Source: Plecoglossus altivelis
Lineage: Eukaryota; Chordata; Actinopteri; Osmeriformes; Plecoglossidae
DNA length: 64,000 nucleotides
Direction of reading: 5' to 3'
NCBI GenBank assembly: GCA_036571765.1
Contig: BROE01000009.1
Coordinates: forward strand, 7,937,795-8,001,794
Shown: one piece after another, positions 50,129-63,366 of the stretch
Layout of the letters: every line of letters starts with the position of its first letter
Numbering within the stretch: the first letter of the stretch is position 1
Notes under the pieces: model-generated
What the model was told of the DNA's origin: nothing
The model's input: only the letters and a program-made list of their open reading frames with translations
The model's database searches: none
Position numbers and translations under genes: made by a program

Positions 50129-52250
50129 GTTGAAGCTTCTGGACACAAGTCCTTACGCAGTAAATAGTCAAACCTCCGGCTTGTTGCTCAGTATCCAAGG
50201 AGACAGAAAGTATTTCAATATGGTTTCTGCTTCGATTGTTGAGTGCTTTGACACGGAGTCTCAAGACATACACGGAATTTCCTAGCTTTAGACCTGTCGA
50301 TGCTCTAAAAAAAACAACCTTAAATGTAAAATCGAATAATTCAATAACAAAAGCAGCGTTAGTGCTTCAACCAGCTTTATTTACATGCACTATTTGTTGT
50401 ATGACCTAGCCTACATTACAATCCTTAGTGGGTAAGCCTATTAACATACAAACATCATGACCTGATGGAAGTGAGAAGTTTAGACATTGGCAGTGAGCAT
50501 TTTTTAAGACGTTAAAAGTCCAATTTGGGTTAATTTATCTACAATGATGAATCGGCTAACAGCGATTACGTCATTTACATAGAGATTAGGGTACTCCAAC
50601 AAGTCGTGATCTAATTGACTCATTAGTCACTTCACCTTGGAAGTCCACGACGCATATCTGATGCTACACGGAATGTTTTACAGTGTGCCATGTCTGCATA
50701 CCGTCGTCAACCATTTTCAATGATCTGTGACACAGACTTGGCAATGTATTTAGGGAGACCGGTCGATCTATCGCACGTTGAGGAAACGCAATCTACGCCA
50801 AATATTAACATATTTAAGTGAAAGAATGAAAAGAAAATGTAAGATTCTCCTTGGGAAGAATGCAGGAAGCTTAATTGGACACATTGGTACGAGACAAATC
50901 AGGCTATTTTTCCGATGTCGCGATTGTAAACTTTTTTTTTTAGCTACATCTATGTTATTGTTCTTACAACTTGAGGCTGAACTTAAATCTCGCATGCTAC
51001 GGCCTTACCGCCGCGTAAATTTACATTTTATTCATTTAGCAGACGCTTTTTCCCCCAGAGCGACGTACCGTGGCATTTGAACCTGCGACCTATTCATGCA
51101 AACTCTCCACTTTTACTATTCCACTCAACTATTTCTTAGATACAGTACATATTCATACAATGTATTTTTAAAATGCTGTACATTGTTAAAATACTATTTC
51201 ACCACCTGTTGACACCTGTTAACAAAAGGGAGTGCACCAAGGCAGATGTTTTTAGACACTTTCACTTGTTTCCCCCTTAGCACCTAAATCTAGCAAGCTA
51301 GCTTCTCTCTGGCCTTGTGTCTTCCATAACCACATAATGCAGGACTACATGTTATGTTGACACTTTACATTGTCTATGGCTAAGCCATGGAAGCTTCTGT
51401 AGACTGTGTTTAATTCTAGCCATTGTGGTATCTCTTGAGATTTCCAGTATTGCAGTGAGAAGGAACTGGCAGGATAATCCCTTATGAACATACCATTTTT
51501 TCAATCAGGGTGGAAGTTCCAAGAACTATTACAAAAATCACAGGGACAGGAAGGCTTGCAAACACAAATCACACTGAATATCTTCATGTTTAGCTAACAT
51601 CCTTGCTCTTTACGACATTGTTGCATGAAATGGTGCATGGAGGCAAGATGTGTTAAAAACAAATTTGTTCGTTTCTCGGTCAGCTAGGGAAATTCAAACA
51701 ATACCCATTAAACAATGTAACATTCTTTGCAGCTTGTTCAGTAAACAGGCCAGCTTCAACAAGGAGGGCTGACAGCTGGTTTGGCAAACATTGTGTTGCA
51801 TCAGGGATAATTAAGAGGTTCTAATAACAGGCAAAGCAGGGTCAAACAATATTTCCATGAGTGTTGCAGCTCATCATGTAGATGGGTCCCTGAGTGTCTA
51901 TTTACATGTATTTCACATTAACCTCTACAAATCCATTAATTATACCAAGTTATTATAACACATCATGGTCACAAAATCCAGCGAACACAACTATGAATCT
52001 TGATGAAACTTTCTTTTCTAAAATATGGGTCTCAAGAAATGTAGTAATCTCATCCATCATGCTTTTTTACATTTAAAAATACAGTACCCAATGTAATGCC
52101 CGATAAGAACAAATAAAGTCACACTACTATATCAAACATCAACTAATGCTTACATTTTAAAGTTATTTTCTCCCAGCTTCCATAATGCATTATTGTGAAC
52201 TTTTCATCCCTTGTTCACCACTGCTTTCACTGATGTTCTGGCAAGTCTCT
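50129..52250. other. ccdc162-foxo3 intergenic region
   Basis: Contains the ccdc162 5' UTR/promoter (about 50129-50300), a short interspersed motif at 51017-51070, and the foxo3 3' UTR on its right side. No other gene supported. Confidence 0.6.
51017..51070 (+). repeat. Teleost interspersed repeat (ATTTAGCAGACGC motif)
   Basis: TTATTCATTTAGCAGACGCT followed by a CAGAGCGACGTAC-like stretch is a hallmark of a short repeat dispersed through teleost genomes. Confidence 0.7.
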
Positions 52251-55200
52251 TCAGCTAGGAACCCAGCTCTGGGGGATGGTTTGTTTGGAGCCAGAGAAGC
52301 TCCCAGAGCTGATATTAGCATTATCGCCAGACACGAGGTGTGAATCGAAGCTCAAGTCTAGGCAGTCAGCATCCATCAGTTCATTACGGATAATACTGTC
52401 CATGTCACACTCGAGGCTACCGTTGAATACATCTAAATCCAGATCTGTGTGGAAACGTTCTGGGCCAAGCTGCAGAGTGGAGGCCTTGCTGGGAGACGGC
52501 TGGAGATGCTGCTTAGCTTCTTGGTGGTCAGAGTCGTTTGTTACTCTCAGTCCCCCGTTTGCAGAGGCGGACAAGCCAGCTTGCCAAGCAGGACATTGGG
52601 CTTGGCCAACAGCAGCGGAACCTGCCTGGGTGAGCATGACAGGGTCCTTACGAAGCAGCATCACATTTCTCCTTGAGTTCTGGGAGCTGATGGACGTACT
52701 TGCTTGTGATATGAGCGGATCCGACTGGGTGAGCATGACGTTGTTGGGGTTGTGTGACTCCATGTTGAGCAGGTCCTGCAAGGTCTGTTCGCTGAAACGG
52801 GAGATGCAGGAGAAGGTGGCCTGCTTGTTCTCCTGGATGGTCTGCATGGGGGACTGGCGCAGGCTGGTGACAGATGGCGGGCTGAAGACGGAGTTGGGGC
52901 CATAGCTGCCAGAGGGGACACCCAGACTGCTCCCAGAGCAGTTGAAGGTAAACACTGAGGTCCCCTGCGCATTGGTACAATCCTCCTCTTCCCCAGGGGG
53001 CTTCTGGGATGCCGTCAGGCTGATGTTGTCTAGGAGATCGTCCATCAGGTTGTCGGAGAGCACGTCGTTGAGGTTCATGGTCCCGGCCAAATCAGAGAGG
53101 CCGGTGGGGCCTGTGGATGGAGACAAGCTGCTGGGGCTGGAAAAGAGCATGGGGGAGAGGGAAGAGTCGTCATCGGCCAGCTCGTCCAGCTCCAGGTTGG
53201 CAAGGATGGGGGAGAGGCGGCCACTGATGGTGCTGGCATTGGAGTTGGTGCGTGAGCGGAAGTCCGTCCAGGCGTCCAGCTCATCACTGCTGCGGGAGGT
53301 GGGGCTTCCTGTCCACTTGGACAGGCTGGATGAGCTCTCAGAGCTGCCTTCCTGGGCAGCCTGGAGGGAGGCTTTCTTCTTGGTGGCACGCCCCCTTGCG
53401 CCTTTGATGTACTTGTTGCTGTTATCCATGGAGACGGCCCGTCGTCGCGGAGCTTTGCCTCCCTTGCCGCCCTCAGGGTTCATCATCCACCAGGAGCTCT
53501 TCCCCGTCCCCTCGTTCTGGACCTTCACAAACCGGCTGTGGAGCGACAGATTGTGCCGGATGGAATTCTGGAATGGAAGAACAATTGTTTTGTTTGGAAT
53601 TGGGCATTTCTGTAAGTTTATATGCTTCTTTATCATTATTATTTCATATTTTCTATATCATATTGGTAGTATACCTATAAAGCTAGAAGAAATAATACAT
53701 TAGGAGATCGCACCCCCGATAGAAACAAGGTGGTTGTTACAGTGATATTCCTTCACAACTTCTTACGGTGACCCATTTCTAGTTGCTGGGAAAGATCTAC
53801 AGAAGTTCCCAGGAGATATTCTGAAGCATGCAGAAAACGAAAGAGCTGGTTTGTGTGTGTGTGTGAGATCATAGACAGCAGCAGCAGCAGCAGCAGCAAA
53901 GGAGATACCATAATCATCTCTGCAGATAAAAGAGGCTGGTAGATGAGATGGTGGGTTTGGGAGTGGTCCCTTAACTCCTGGCCAAGCAGCAACTTAACAT
54001 GTATTCACCAAGCAGACACTTTCATCCCAAAATGATGCTTGAAAGTGCAGCATATAATCAAGGGCTAGAAATGCACAGTTGTAAATGTATTAAAGTGGTT
54101 ACAATACCAAGGACAAGTCTGTGACACATTGCAACAATACATATCAAATACCTCACAAAACATACAGGACAACTGACGTTTGACCTTGGTCTGAACCACA
54201 ATCTGATATTACATTTATACCGTGAAAGAAACAGAAATGGCAGACAGAAATGGGCAGATGCTAGCCCACTCAAATGTTGCACTGTAATATTGCATAGTAG
54301 TCTACTTAAGTGTCAGTAGGGTCCTACAGACCATAAAAGCATGGACAGGAGGTACCATCTATGCAAGGTTATGATAAGGTTAAAAAACATAGTGTACTAC
54401 CTACACATATACTGTCTACAGGTAGAAATGTCAAGGTACTATGTACAGTTCAGTCAAGACACTCACAAATTAAATTTGAAATAGGTTTGACTTTGGAGAA
54501 GTGGAAGATCTAAAGGGAAGCGCTCCCTACCTCCTCGATGCGACACATACAAAGCATGCATACATGACATATGAGGCAGGGAGCAATTAAGATATATTCC
54601 CCCTGATAGACAGACAGACAGACAGACAACAGGGGGAGAAGGGGATGATGGAGGACGGCAGCAGCACTGATCATACGACATTCGGGGTGAGTGTGTGTAT
54701 ATCCGCGCAGCCTTTAAGGCTGTCTTATTGGACGTGACCCAATGGGCTTGTGCTAGCTAATACAGGTGTGGTAATAAGTGATGATGTGCGCTGCCTGAGT
54801 GCCATGCCTGAACTAGCTTTGCTCATGTAGTAAAGGTGGGTCCTGTATGGACTACCCTCAGTCTACCATACTGTATTGTGCTGCAGTTTGACTGAAGCAC
54901 TTTGCATTAGCTAATTTCATGAATGTATAACCCTTCTGAATTGAATGCACAAATTCACAAAATCAGTCTTTGGAGGGCAACTAACATTTGTATTGCTTTG
55001 GAACAAGAGCTTAGGGCTTTGGAACAAGAGAAAGAACACTGGACAAGCAATGTTTACTGCTTCCTATAGTGTGAGTCAATGGAATGACCTGCTGACATCA
55101 AACTTCTAGCAAAGCCTATGCTCAAAGCCAATTACAGAATTAGATTAAGCAGTGAGCACTTTCATTGCTTTGCAGCATACAGGTGGTCTGATTCTTAATG

Positions 55201-58095
55201 CAAATAGATAGTTATCCATTCTCCTTCGTTACCTGTAGTTGACCTGGAAGGGGAAGTTTGATTATATTTGGCAGCCACTCTGAGCAATGCTATAATTAAT
55301 AGGTTTGGATAGACATCTACTATACATCACATTCACCATACCACATTTAGGCCTTGCCTTGATCTTAAATGTTGCTGACTTTTCTTACTTGTATTTCAAG
55401 CGGCATACAGTAGAGAGAAGCCTCAGGAAGAAGGCATGTTTCCTAGAACAGCATGGAGGCAGAGACGTGCTATAACCCTACCCTTGACATTTTCAAAAGA
55501 CAACTTAAAGCTTTTAACCAAGCATTTTACAGACGTTCTCTCAGAAGGGCTTTATTAGTTCTATTATTGTTGTCATTCAATTTTATGTTAAGCAGAACTA
55601 CAATTTTTGTACGAAATGTGTCACATAAATAAAGTCTTATTATTTATCAGTAGAGTCACCCGGAAATGTGGCTCAACAACAGTCTCAAGACAATAGACTG
55701 GGTTGTCACCCAGGTGGCTTCACATACATAACAAATACAGGTACAAAAGGTCAAAGTGTCTTCATACTAATTATATACAGGTAGTTTGGGGGTATAAGCA
55801 AGCATCATCTAATGCAATGCAGAACACGGCTGCCACTAAACTAATTACACAAACTAAAATATTTTAAAGATAAGTTTACATTACAATCAAGAACCTCTTT
55901 AATTTCACAAGAAAATGCATCCTGTCACAACCAGGCCAGATGGCCAGGCTGGGTTGATAACCACTAAAGACCTCTAAAGAGGGGTCGTCAGTAGTCCACT
56001 GTCAGTAGTCTTCAACACTGGTCCTCAGGACCCACTATCCTGTATGTTCAAGAATGTTTCCTTCTTCCAACATATCATTTTTAAGCTCTTTAAGCTCTTT
56101 AGTCTGCAATATAGAATTTGATTCAGACACTCAGATTTAAAAGAAATCTCCACAATGTGAGCCTTGCATTGCTACACAGACCAGAAAGATCAAACTGTCA
56201 AGCTGCCTTTTCGCCTCCCCCTCCCGACAGGGCTGCAGAAGCCACAAGCCTTGCTCTGATGAGTGACTGGAACTATGCCAGTGGATCCCGTCTGACTGCT
56301 GGAGTAAAACAACCAGCTTCTCTCACATTGACCTACATAGTGTACAGTCAGCTGATTGATTCTTCAGCTCTGGGCCATAGGCCAATGAGATTGAGGTTCA
56401 GAACACCGCAGCCAATGGATGAATCTACAACAGCTTGGAGACTATAAAAGGTCCCCCATTATTGCATTTGCGATGGAATACTCTGAAAAGCTAAGAAGGG
56501 ATCTCACTCAGATGAGACGTAGAAACTCTGAGGATCACATGACTCGAAGCGAAGAAGAAGCCCCCTCACTCCCACTCCCAACCCCCATCGCTGAACTCAT
56601 AACAGCTGACAGTAGAATGGGAACAAGTAAGAAAAGTGCTTTTCATTGACAGCAAGCAACGGTTCTAAAAGAGACCATTCTCTGAAATCGAACACAAACA
56701 AAATGGGCATCAACCTTTGTTAAGTTGGAACAGAATGTCTACAGTATACTGAATGAAAAGGTTATTATAATGATGACCAAAAACTCTGCACAGGACTTGT
56801 CTTGAATAAGATAAGCGGCATGTAGCTAGTGGGGAGCCAGATGAGTTACAGTCAGAAAACCTGATTACTAGTCCCGCACCTCCTACAGGCACACACGGTT
56901 GCAACCCTCCCCAAACCACTTCACAGATGAAAACCTGTTTAGCTGCCTCAATCTGAAACCACCTGCCTGAAAAACAAGCATTGCTAATAACAGCATTTAA
57001 AGATCTTTTACGTTTATCCCATAATAAACGAAAGGTTATTCTGTTTTCTTGTGAATTATGAATGCAAACTTCACAGACCGATATTGATTCTATGCATACC
57101 ATTAATGTTGACAAACACTGCACTGCTGTACATTACTCACTCTTTGTTTATAAATACTTGTCTTCACCTGTACCAGATAACTTGCTAACTATTGGTTATT
57201 GTACTATCCTTGTGTAAAATATGAACTGTTCAACTTGTTATGACAATGTAATTTCCAGTATGGGGTGAATAAGTCACATAATATATTCCAGTTATTTAAG
57301 TGTGTATTTATTAACTCTTCCTCCATTTAAATCCCATTAAGCTACGAGCTTTCATTACACTCGCCATGTTTACATATTGATGCCTTTTAATTTTGTTGGT
57401 TCACTTTTCCACTCGCGGCACTCCAGATTCAAACTAGATGAGACATCATTCAGTGTTCACACTGGTTGCATGATGCAATTAGATATTGCACATCCTTCAT
57501 TGGTCATAAAATCGGAATTTATTTGGATCTGCAGACATGTATGTGACTGTCACTACTGTGCGTTACTCACCTTCCATCCTGCCGAGCTGTTGCTGTCGCC
57601 TTTGTCCTTGAAGTACGGCACAGACCTCACCATCCACTCATAGATTTGAGATAAAGTTAACCTATTCTCTGGGGAGCTCTCGATGGCTTGGGTTATAAGG
57701 TCTGCGTAAGAATAGTTTCCCCAGGCATTCCTACGGGTAGAGGACTTCCTGGGCTGGGACGCGGAGCCGCCAAGCGCTGAGACAAGTACTTGGGGGGCTG
57801 AAGGAGACCCGTTGCTCCTTTCCTCTTTGGAAGCGGGGTTCAGAACTTCTACCGGATGCGTAGTAGTACAGAATTGGTCGTTAGAGGTCTTTGCGTTCTG
57901 TGGGGTGACGTTGCCTGCTTCACTTTCGTCATCCTCCTCTTCTGGAATTACGTCGTTGTCGGTTGATTCGGGCTTCCCTGCATCCGACTCAGGACGGGGC
58001 AAAGGCCAAGTACAAGACCTCGGCCTTTTCTGTGGTTCAAAATCTGGGTCTATAGCAACATCCAAAAGATGTTCATTGTGGGATTTTTCAGCCAT
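52251..58095 (-). CDS. foxo3: Forkhead box O3 transcription factor
   Basis: Insulin/AKT-controlled transcription factor driving stress-resistance, cell-cycle arrest, autophagy and apoptosis genes; it shuttles between nucleus and cytoplasm. Coding exons 58095-57571 and 53567-52251 give 613 residues, split inside the forkhead domain right after SAGWK, as in other FOXO genes. Forkhead domain about 120-220 (RRNAWGNYSYADLI, then NSIRHNLSLHSRF). All three AKT sites are present: RPRSCTW (Thr29), RRRAVSMDN (Ser221), RSRTNSN (Ser284). Downstream are MDDLLDNISL (export-signal-like), QSPMQTIQENK, LQDLLN, TQSDPLISQAS and the C-terminal acidic activation helix SLECDMDSIIRNELMDAD. The VIPEEEDDE stretch after the first AKT site marks FOXO3 rather than FOXO1/4. 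It is shorter than human FOXO3 (673), lacking Gly/Pro/Gln-rich linkers. Teleosts may hold two copies (foxo3a/b); which one this is cannot be told. Many long opposite-strand open frames here are shadows of its GC-rich exon 2. Confidence 0.97.
56382..56450 (+). promoter_or_regulatory. CCAAT-CCAAT-TATA promoter-like array antisense to foxo3
   Basis: On the plus strand two CCAAT boxes (56382-56386 and 56412-56416) lie 30 bases apart. A TATAAAAG box (56443-56450) follows about 27 bases after the second. This spacing is that of a textbook core promoter; start-site usage would be expected at about 56468-56475. Confidence 0.5.
56473..56649 (+). CDS. Unrecognised short open frame downstream of the TATA array
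   Basis: The frame from ATG 56473 begins MEYSEKLRRDLTQMRRRNSED and ends at 56649. A GTAAGA donor match lies at 56627, so it could be a first exon. The first ATG sits almost on the expected transcription start, so a later ATG (56513) or no translation at all is equally possible. The peptide is polar and charged and was not recognised. It lies wholly in the foxo3 intron on the opposite strand. Confidence 0.25.
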   Translation: MEYSEKLRRDLTQMRRRNSEDHMTRSEEEAPSLPLPTPIAELITADSRMGTSKKSAFH

Positions 58096-59400
58096 ATTAC
58101 TACACGTTTTGCTTTTTAAAGCAAATTGTCGTTCAAGTTATTTTGTGAGCTATTAGTATTGTTGCATTATATGAATGCCATACATTTGTTATGATTATGG
58201 CAAGTGGCAAGTTTGTTCAGTGCATAATGAGTGAATGTTGTCCACACTCCACACCTCCTCCTGAGTTTCCTCCACGTGCGTCTATCTTCTGCTGTAAATT
58301 GCGATAACCATATTAATAGCGACATAAGCTACAAAATGTTACCTGCAATTGCTCTCAACAAAACTATTAATTCCTTTATCCCTACTGTTTTCGACTCCAA
58401 AAACAGCACAGTGAAATGCAATTTGCAGACATTTGAACAATGAGCATACTGACATTTTCAAAACTGCAGCAGCCTATTTTTGGAAACGTGCGGCGACGAG
58501 GTGGAAAAACCGTACGCAGTGAAGAAGCAACGCGTCGTCCTTTCACAACTTGTTAATTCTATTTCCAATCAACAAATTTGGACACCTTCACATTCCGAAT
58601 GGAGCTGCCATCTTGACCACTTTCTTTCTTATCCATTCAGCTTACTACAGGACAGGTCCCAGCCGTCCACAGTAACATTAGCTCGGACTGTGAATACAAG
58701 GCGTTGATTCACTGCAGCTCCATTCTGTATATCCGCGGAATACATTTTCTTCCCAAGAAAATTATTTCACTGATGTGTGACACGCTGCAATGCGGATTTT
58801 GTCATGCTTCTTTGAACACTCCTCGTCGTCTCATCCTGTGCAAATCGTTATAGCAAATAGCTAGCTACAGCCCAACAAGGCCATCGCTGGCTCGCTGGCT
58901 GCCTTGCGACTATCCGTGCAAATAGTCCCAGTGGAGAAGAGAAGACCTGCCCCCTATATTGCACTGAACGGGTCGTCTTAAAGAGACAGCATGAAAGTCA
59001 TTTCATGCCCTGCGAATGACAATGTCCCAAGAAATAATATTTCAATAAAGTATACAAAAAGGAATAAATCAATCAAATGAAAGTATGAGAACGAGACATT
59101 CGTTTTAAAATTATGTAATACCTTTAACCAATGATTAGCCCCCATCCAGCCTCAGGACCTTCTAATGCAGACCATTGGAATTCATTTAATTTTCAAAGAT
59201 CAGAGTACATTTCCCTGTGTCCTCTTTCCGTGAGTAAATATAACATGTTCTAATAAAACTACAATTCAATACTTACTATACCATAAGAGGATATTATAAA
59301 AGGCTAAACATTTCAAGTGCCACATTTAAGATGATCTGCAAAAGTACTAATTGTCAGTTATTCAGTAAAGTGGTCATGGCAAAGGTAAGCAATGAAGTCC
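58096..59400 (-). promoter_or_regulatory. foxo3 5' UTR and upstream region
   Basis: Sequence upstream (minus sense) of the foxo3 start codon. It becomes richer in CpG between about 58480 and 58990 (for example CGTGCGGCGACGAGG, GCAACGCGTCGTC), which suggests the promoter and first untranslated exon. No TATA box chosen. Confidence 0.4.
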
Positions 59401-59403
59401 CTT

Positions 59404-59501
<98 letters not shown>

Positions 59502-59576
59502 TATGATATATATATATATATATATATATCATATATCATATATCATATATATCATATATATATATATATATCATAT

Positions 59577-59626
<50 letters not shown>

Positions 59627-59810
59627 TATATATATATATATATATCATATATATATATATATATATATATCTATATATATATCTATATATATATATCTCT
59701 ATCTATCTATATATATATATGTATAGATATATAGATATATAGAGATATATATATCTATAGATATATAGATATATATATCTATAGATATATCTATAGATAT
59801 ATATATATAG
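59401..59810. repeat. Long (TA)n microsatellite
   Basis: About 400 bases of TA dinucleotide with TCATA and TCTATA interruptions between foxo3 and afg1l. It creates Ile-Tyr open frames on both strands that are not genes. Confidence 0.97.
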
Positions 59811-59959
59811 GAAAAAAAATATTTAGCATGGGTTTGGTAGAGTCCTCAGTGTGTAGTGGTTTTCATATAACTGTTGCTGAGACATAAGACATCAGCGCTC
59901 AGGGCTGTTCTGTCCTGGCCAGATAAAATTCATGGGAGTGTGGCGGCAGTCCAGGTTTG

Positions 59960-62900
59960 TTAAATAGTGCTCCTGTCCCCCTCCAGCCAGTATTCTCCTG
60001 TCTGCATCTCTGTTAGTCTAGACAACGTCCTCTGAAAGGCAAACACCTCCTCCTCTCCGCTGAAGATCGACAGGCCACTAGCTGAATCCTGCTCATTCAG
60101 CAACAAAGAAAAACAACAACAAAAAAGCATCAATAAGATGTTTGTTTGAGTTCTGATGCCTCATCTGTCCTATTTCATAAAACACAACAATCTGATTGGA
60201 GGAAATAAGAACACTATTGTGGGGTGGGAGGGTTTGGGGATGTGTTTCCTACCTACCCTTTTGAGCCCCAGGTCATCCATTAGGACATGGCTTTCATTAT
60301 GCTCATCATGTCCCTCGTGGACAAAGATCTCATCCAATGGATGGTCCGCAAGAATCACCACTCGCACCTAGAGAAAAAACATCAGGCTGAGTCATTTCCC
60401 CATTCATGCACACTGAAGCTCCTGAATCAGTTCTGTCCTGTATTGTGCATATATGAATGCAGGCTGACAGATACACTCAATAGTTTGCAGAAGGTGTGTG
60501 TAGTTACTTTACCTTATGGTCATAAAAGGCATCTATAAGTGTTATCAGGCGCCGTGCTTGAGTTTTCTTGTTTAGCGTTAGAAGGGGAATGCGCCGAATA
60601 AAGACTGTGTCAAACAGTCTGGACATCTCCAAGTAGTCACTGGCACCTAAGGGCTGAAAAATACATGAACAATCTGCCACAAATAATTAAATTGTCAATT
60701 CTAATTTGACATAATTTCTCCCCTAAACATTGTCATTACACTGGGGGAACCAAAGCAACAAAAAAAAATTAAACCTGTATATTTACAAACATAAAACGTT
60801 TTAAAATATGAATAAATATTTTTACATTTTTCATCGTTCTTTTATCCAAGACTTTGATTAAAAAGCTGCAACATGACCACAGAGATTAGGCTGACTCACC
60901 CGGTCACACAGCTCTTCAAACGTACAGTCTGCTATGGTCCCACAAGTTCTGCTCAGATCCAGGATCCGGCCTTGGATTTTAAGTCTCCTTGGTCTTGTGA
61001 CTGTAGGACAAAATATAATATAATAATATTAATAAAATAGGGATTTAAATAGTTTGAGCTAATACAAATATAACACTAACTTCACTACATGACAACTTTG
61101 TTTCATTTGATAATAGTACAAAAGGAATACCTTTCATATGGGTGAGATTTTACAAACAAATTAAGTTTATGTATGGGTGAGCATTAAGACCAACTCACTG
61201 TCATTCTGTTTGAAAGCCAGCTCATCAAACATCTTGTCCAGTATTGCCTCCACATCAGGTTCACTAGTGCTTAAGTCACATCAAAATACATTTCATATTG
61301 ACATCAATTGGCAGCTGAAGATCAAAACCAAATCAGATTTTTTAACATTACAATCAAGTTTTATCTATTCAGCGATCTACCACATGCACTTCTTACAGGT
61401 AGTAAAGTTTTCCACCCAATGGTCTGTTTCTTCTTCGATAATCTATCCCTGAATCCAATCTGAGAGTTTGGCAATATGACTGCATGAGAGAAGGACACTT
61501 TGAAAAAGGCATGGCAGACATCAAAAAACAGAAAACTGGATAGCACTGAGATGATAAAGTTATGGTAAAATGCAGTGACTTGCACTGAGTCATGTATCCT
61601 TAAACGCATAACATACAGAGCATCTTTACCTTCAACACAGCAATGAATGGGACAAAGTTAACCCTCTGAAGTCCGTTCTTATATAAATCTAAAAAGACAC
61701 AGAGCAAGTTAATATTTACTCTGTCTTTTAAAATGGTGATGTACAGTGACCACAAACAGAATGTTTGAAGCATGATGAATCCAGTGTCCACCTGCTTCTC
61801 ACCTTCAGGAGGCCTGTTAGAAGTAGCCACAACCACAACACCATTGAGGAACAGGTTCTCAAAGAGCTGCTTCAGTATCATGGCATCTGCAATGTCTGTG
61901 ACCTGAGGGATCGGATCATCATTACTAGTTCATAAACTGGCCAAACAAATATAAAACTAAATATAGTTGTACATTAATGTATTAGGCCATGTGAAATATT
62001 ACATCTTGCTATCGTACTTGGAACTCATCAAAACACAGCAGACAAGCCTCCATGCTTATCTCCTCTGCGACTGGAGCTATTGGGTCATATGATTTGGCCA
62101 TTTTCCCAGCCTTCCTCTTGGGCATACTCTGTTTTAGGCGATGTATTCCTAATTTCACACAGTCACAATACATAGCAGTTTGCAAACACTAAAATCATAT
62201 AGTAAAAACATATTGTACCTTTCATTAAATTGAATGTAATAAAATGTATGCATGTATGTATGTATGTACGATAGCCAACAAGTTAAAGAAACTAAAAGTA
62301 TATTTATATAAACTGAACTTACTATTGTGTATGTCTAACATAAAGCCATGAAAATGAACTCTTTTTTTCTTTGCAGTCTCCACGTGTGCATAAAACATAT
62401 CCATGACCATTGTTTTTCCTGTACCTAGTGGCACAAAAAACATGACAATGTTCTCACACAATGAATGTGACTTTTCATCATAGATTAGTCAACCAGATCA
62501 AACCCTAACCCTACTGTCATCGTAATTTGATATCACAACAGGTATAGGCACCTTACCTACATCCCCGTAAATGTAGAAGCCTTTTGGAGGTTTAGGCTTT
62601 GTGAAGAACTATAAAGACAGAAATGAAATGAAAGTTAATACAAGTACATCTTGGGCAATGATAATAAGTGAATGACACGTGCTTACCTTGGAAAAGAACG
62701 ATGTTGGCTGGTTACTGTAACCTCTCAGTGTCTTATGCATGTCATCCAGTTTTTCCAGCACTGCTTTTTGCTGGGGATCCTTACGCAGTGCACCGTCCCT
62801 GATAAGACCGTTGTAATGATCAAGTGGTCCACTGAAACCGGAGGCGTGGCTGCAGTTTTCAACCGACTGAGCATTTGCGGCGTAACCTACGGATACAGCA

Positions 62901-63366
62901 AAAGCCAAGAGACTGCAATAGCGGCTTAAACCATGTTAGACGACTTCGTCCAAAAACGGTTGCTAAACCATCCACGTTCAAAGGTTGACACGCTGGCTAG
63001 CTAACCAATGTGGCCCACTGCTTTACAAGAACAATCCGAAGGTGTCAACCAAAGGTAAGGACCAACATTTCGCAGTTTTAAGATACAGACATCATCGCCA
63101 AAAAGAAACCTCGGAGAAAAACTGTTGTGAGATAACCCAAGACTGACTAGATAAACTGTCACTCAGATGAAATGTAAATGGGCAGTTTACGCCTTAACTA
63201 GTGTTGTTGGACAACATATTTCACTCACCAAAACAATAGTCTCACCTCGTCTGGAAATTTCCATCATATACATGGTTATCGTCCTTGTAGAATATTGCAT
63301 TTTCAATAGAAATCGTGTAGTTGGCAACACCAAGGGCGACATCTTTGAAACCATGCACGTCGCCAT
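59960..63366 (-). CDS. afg1l: AFG1-like mitochondrial AAA ATPase (LACE1)
   Basis: Mitochondrial AAA-family ATPase of the AFG1 group, linked to quality control of nuclear-encoded respiratory-chain subunits. Thirteen exons give 466 residues (human 481): 63366-63246, 62886-62687, 62608-62557, 62424-62323, 62148-62018, 61902-61803, 61688-61630, 61479-61397, 61269-61199, 61000-60900, 60653-60513, 60367-60257, 60088-59960. All phases agree. Exon 1 encodes a basic, Ser/Thr/Met-rich, acid-poor start (MATCMVSKM, FLLKMQYSTR) fitting a mitochondrial targeting peptide. Then GPLDHYN, Walker A GDVGTGKT (about 122-129), HFHGFMLDIH, Walker B LLCFDEFQ (about 195-202), sensor region ATSNRPPE, LYKNGLQR, LDSGIDYRRR, CTFEELCDR, ITLIDAFYD and the C-terminal EMQTGEYWLEGDR. 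The acceptor of exon 9 was set by the conserved LTSE. Order and strand relative to foxo3 match human 6q21. Confidence 0.97.

Larger units (their letters stand above)
53568..57570 (-). other. foxo3 intron between the two coding exons
   Basis: Bounded by GTGAGT (57570) and TTCCAG (53568). It contains a CAG run (about 53876-53898), a GACA run (about 54605-54628) and a promoter-like array on the opposite strand (56382-56450). No foxo3 coding exon is missing. Confidence 0.85.

Noticed and set aside
52276..53703. Long plus-strand open frames (up to about 250 codons) opposite foxo3 exon 2
   Set aside because: They are mirror frames of a GC-rich, Ser-rich coding exon; the minus strand encodes a clear FOXO3 C-terminus with the expected splice site and stop.
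59354..59742. Ile-Tyr repeat open frames on both strands
   Set aside because: Translation of the long (TA)n microsatellite.
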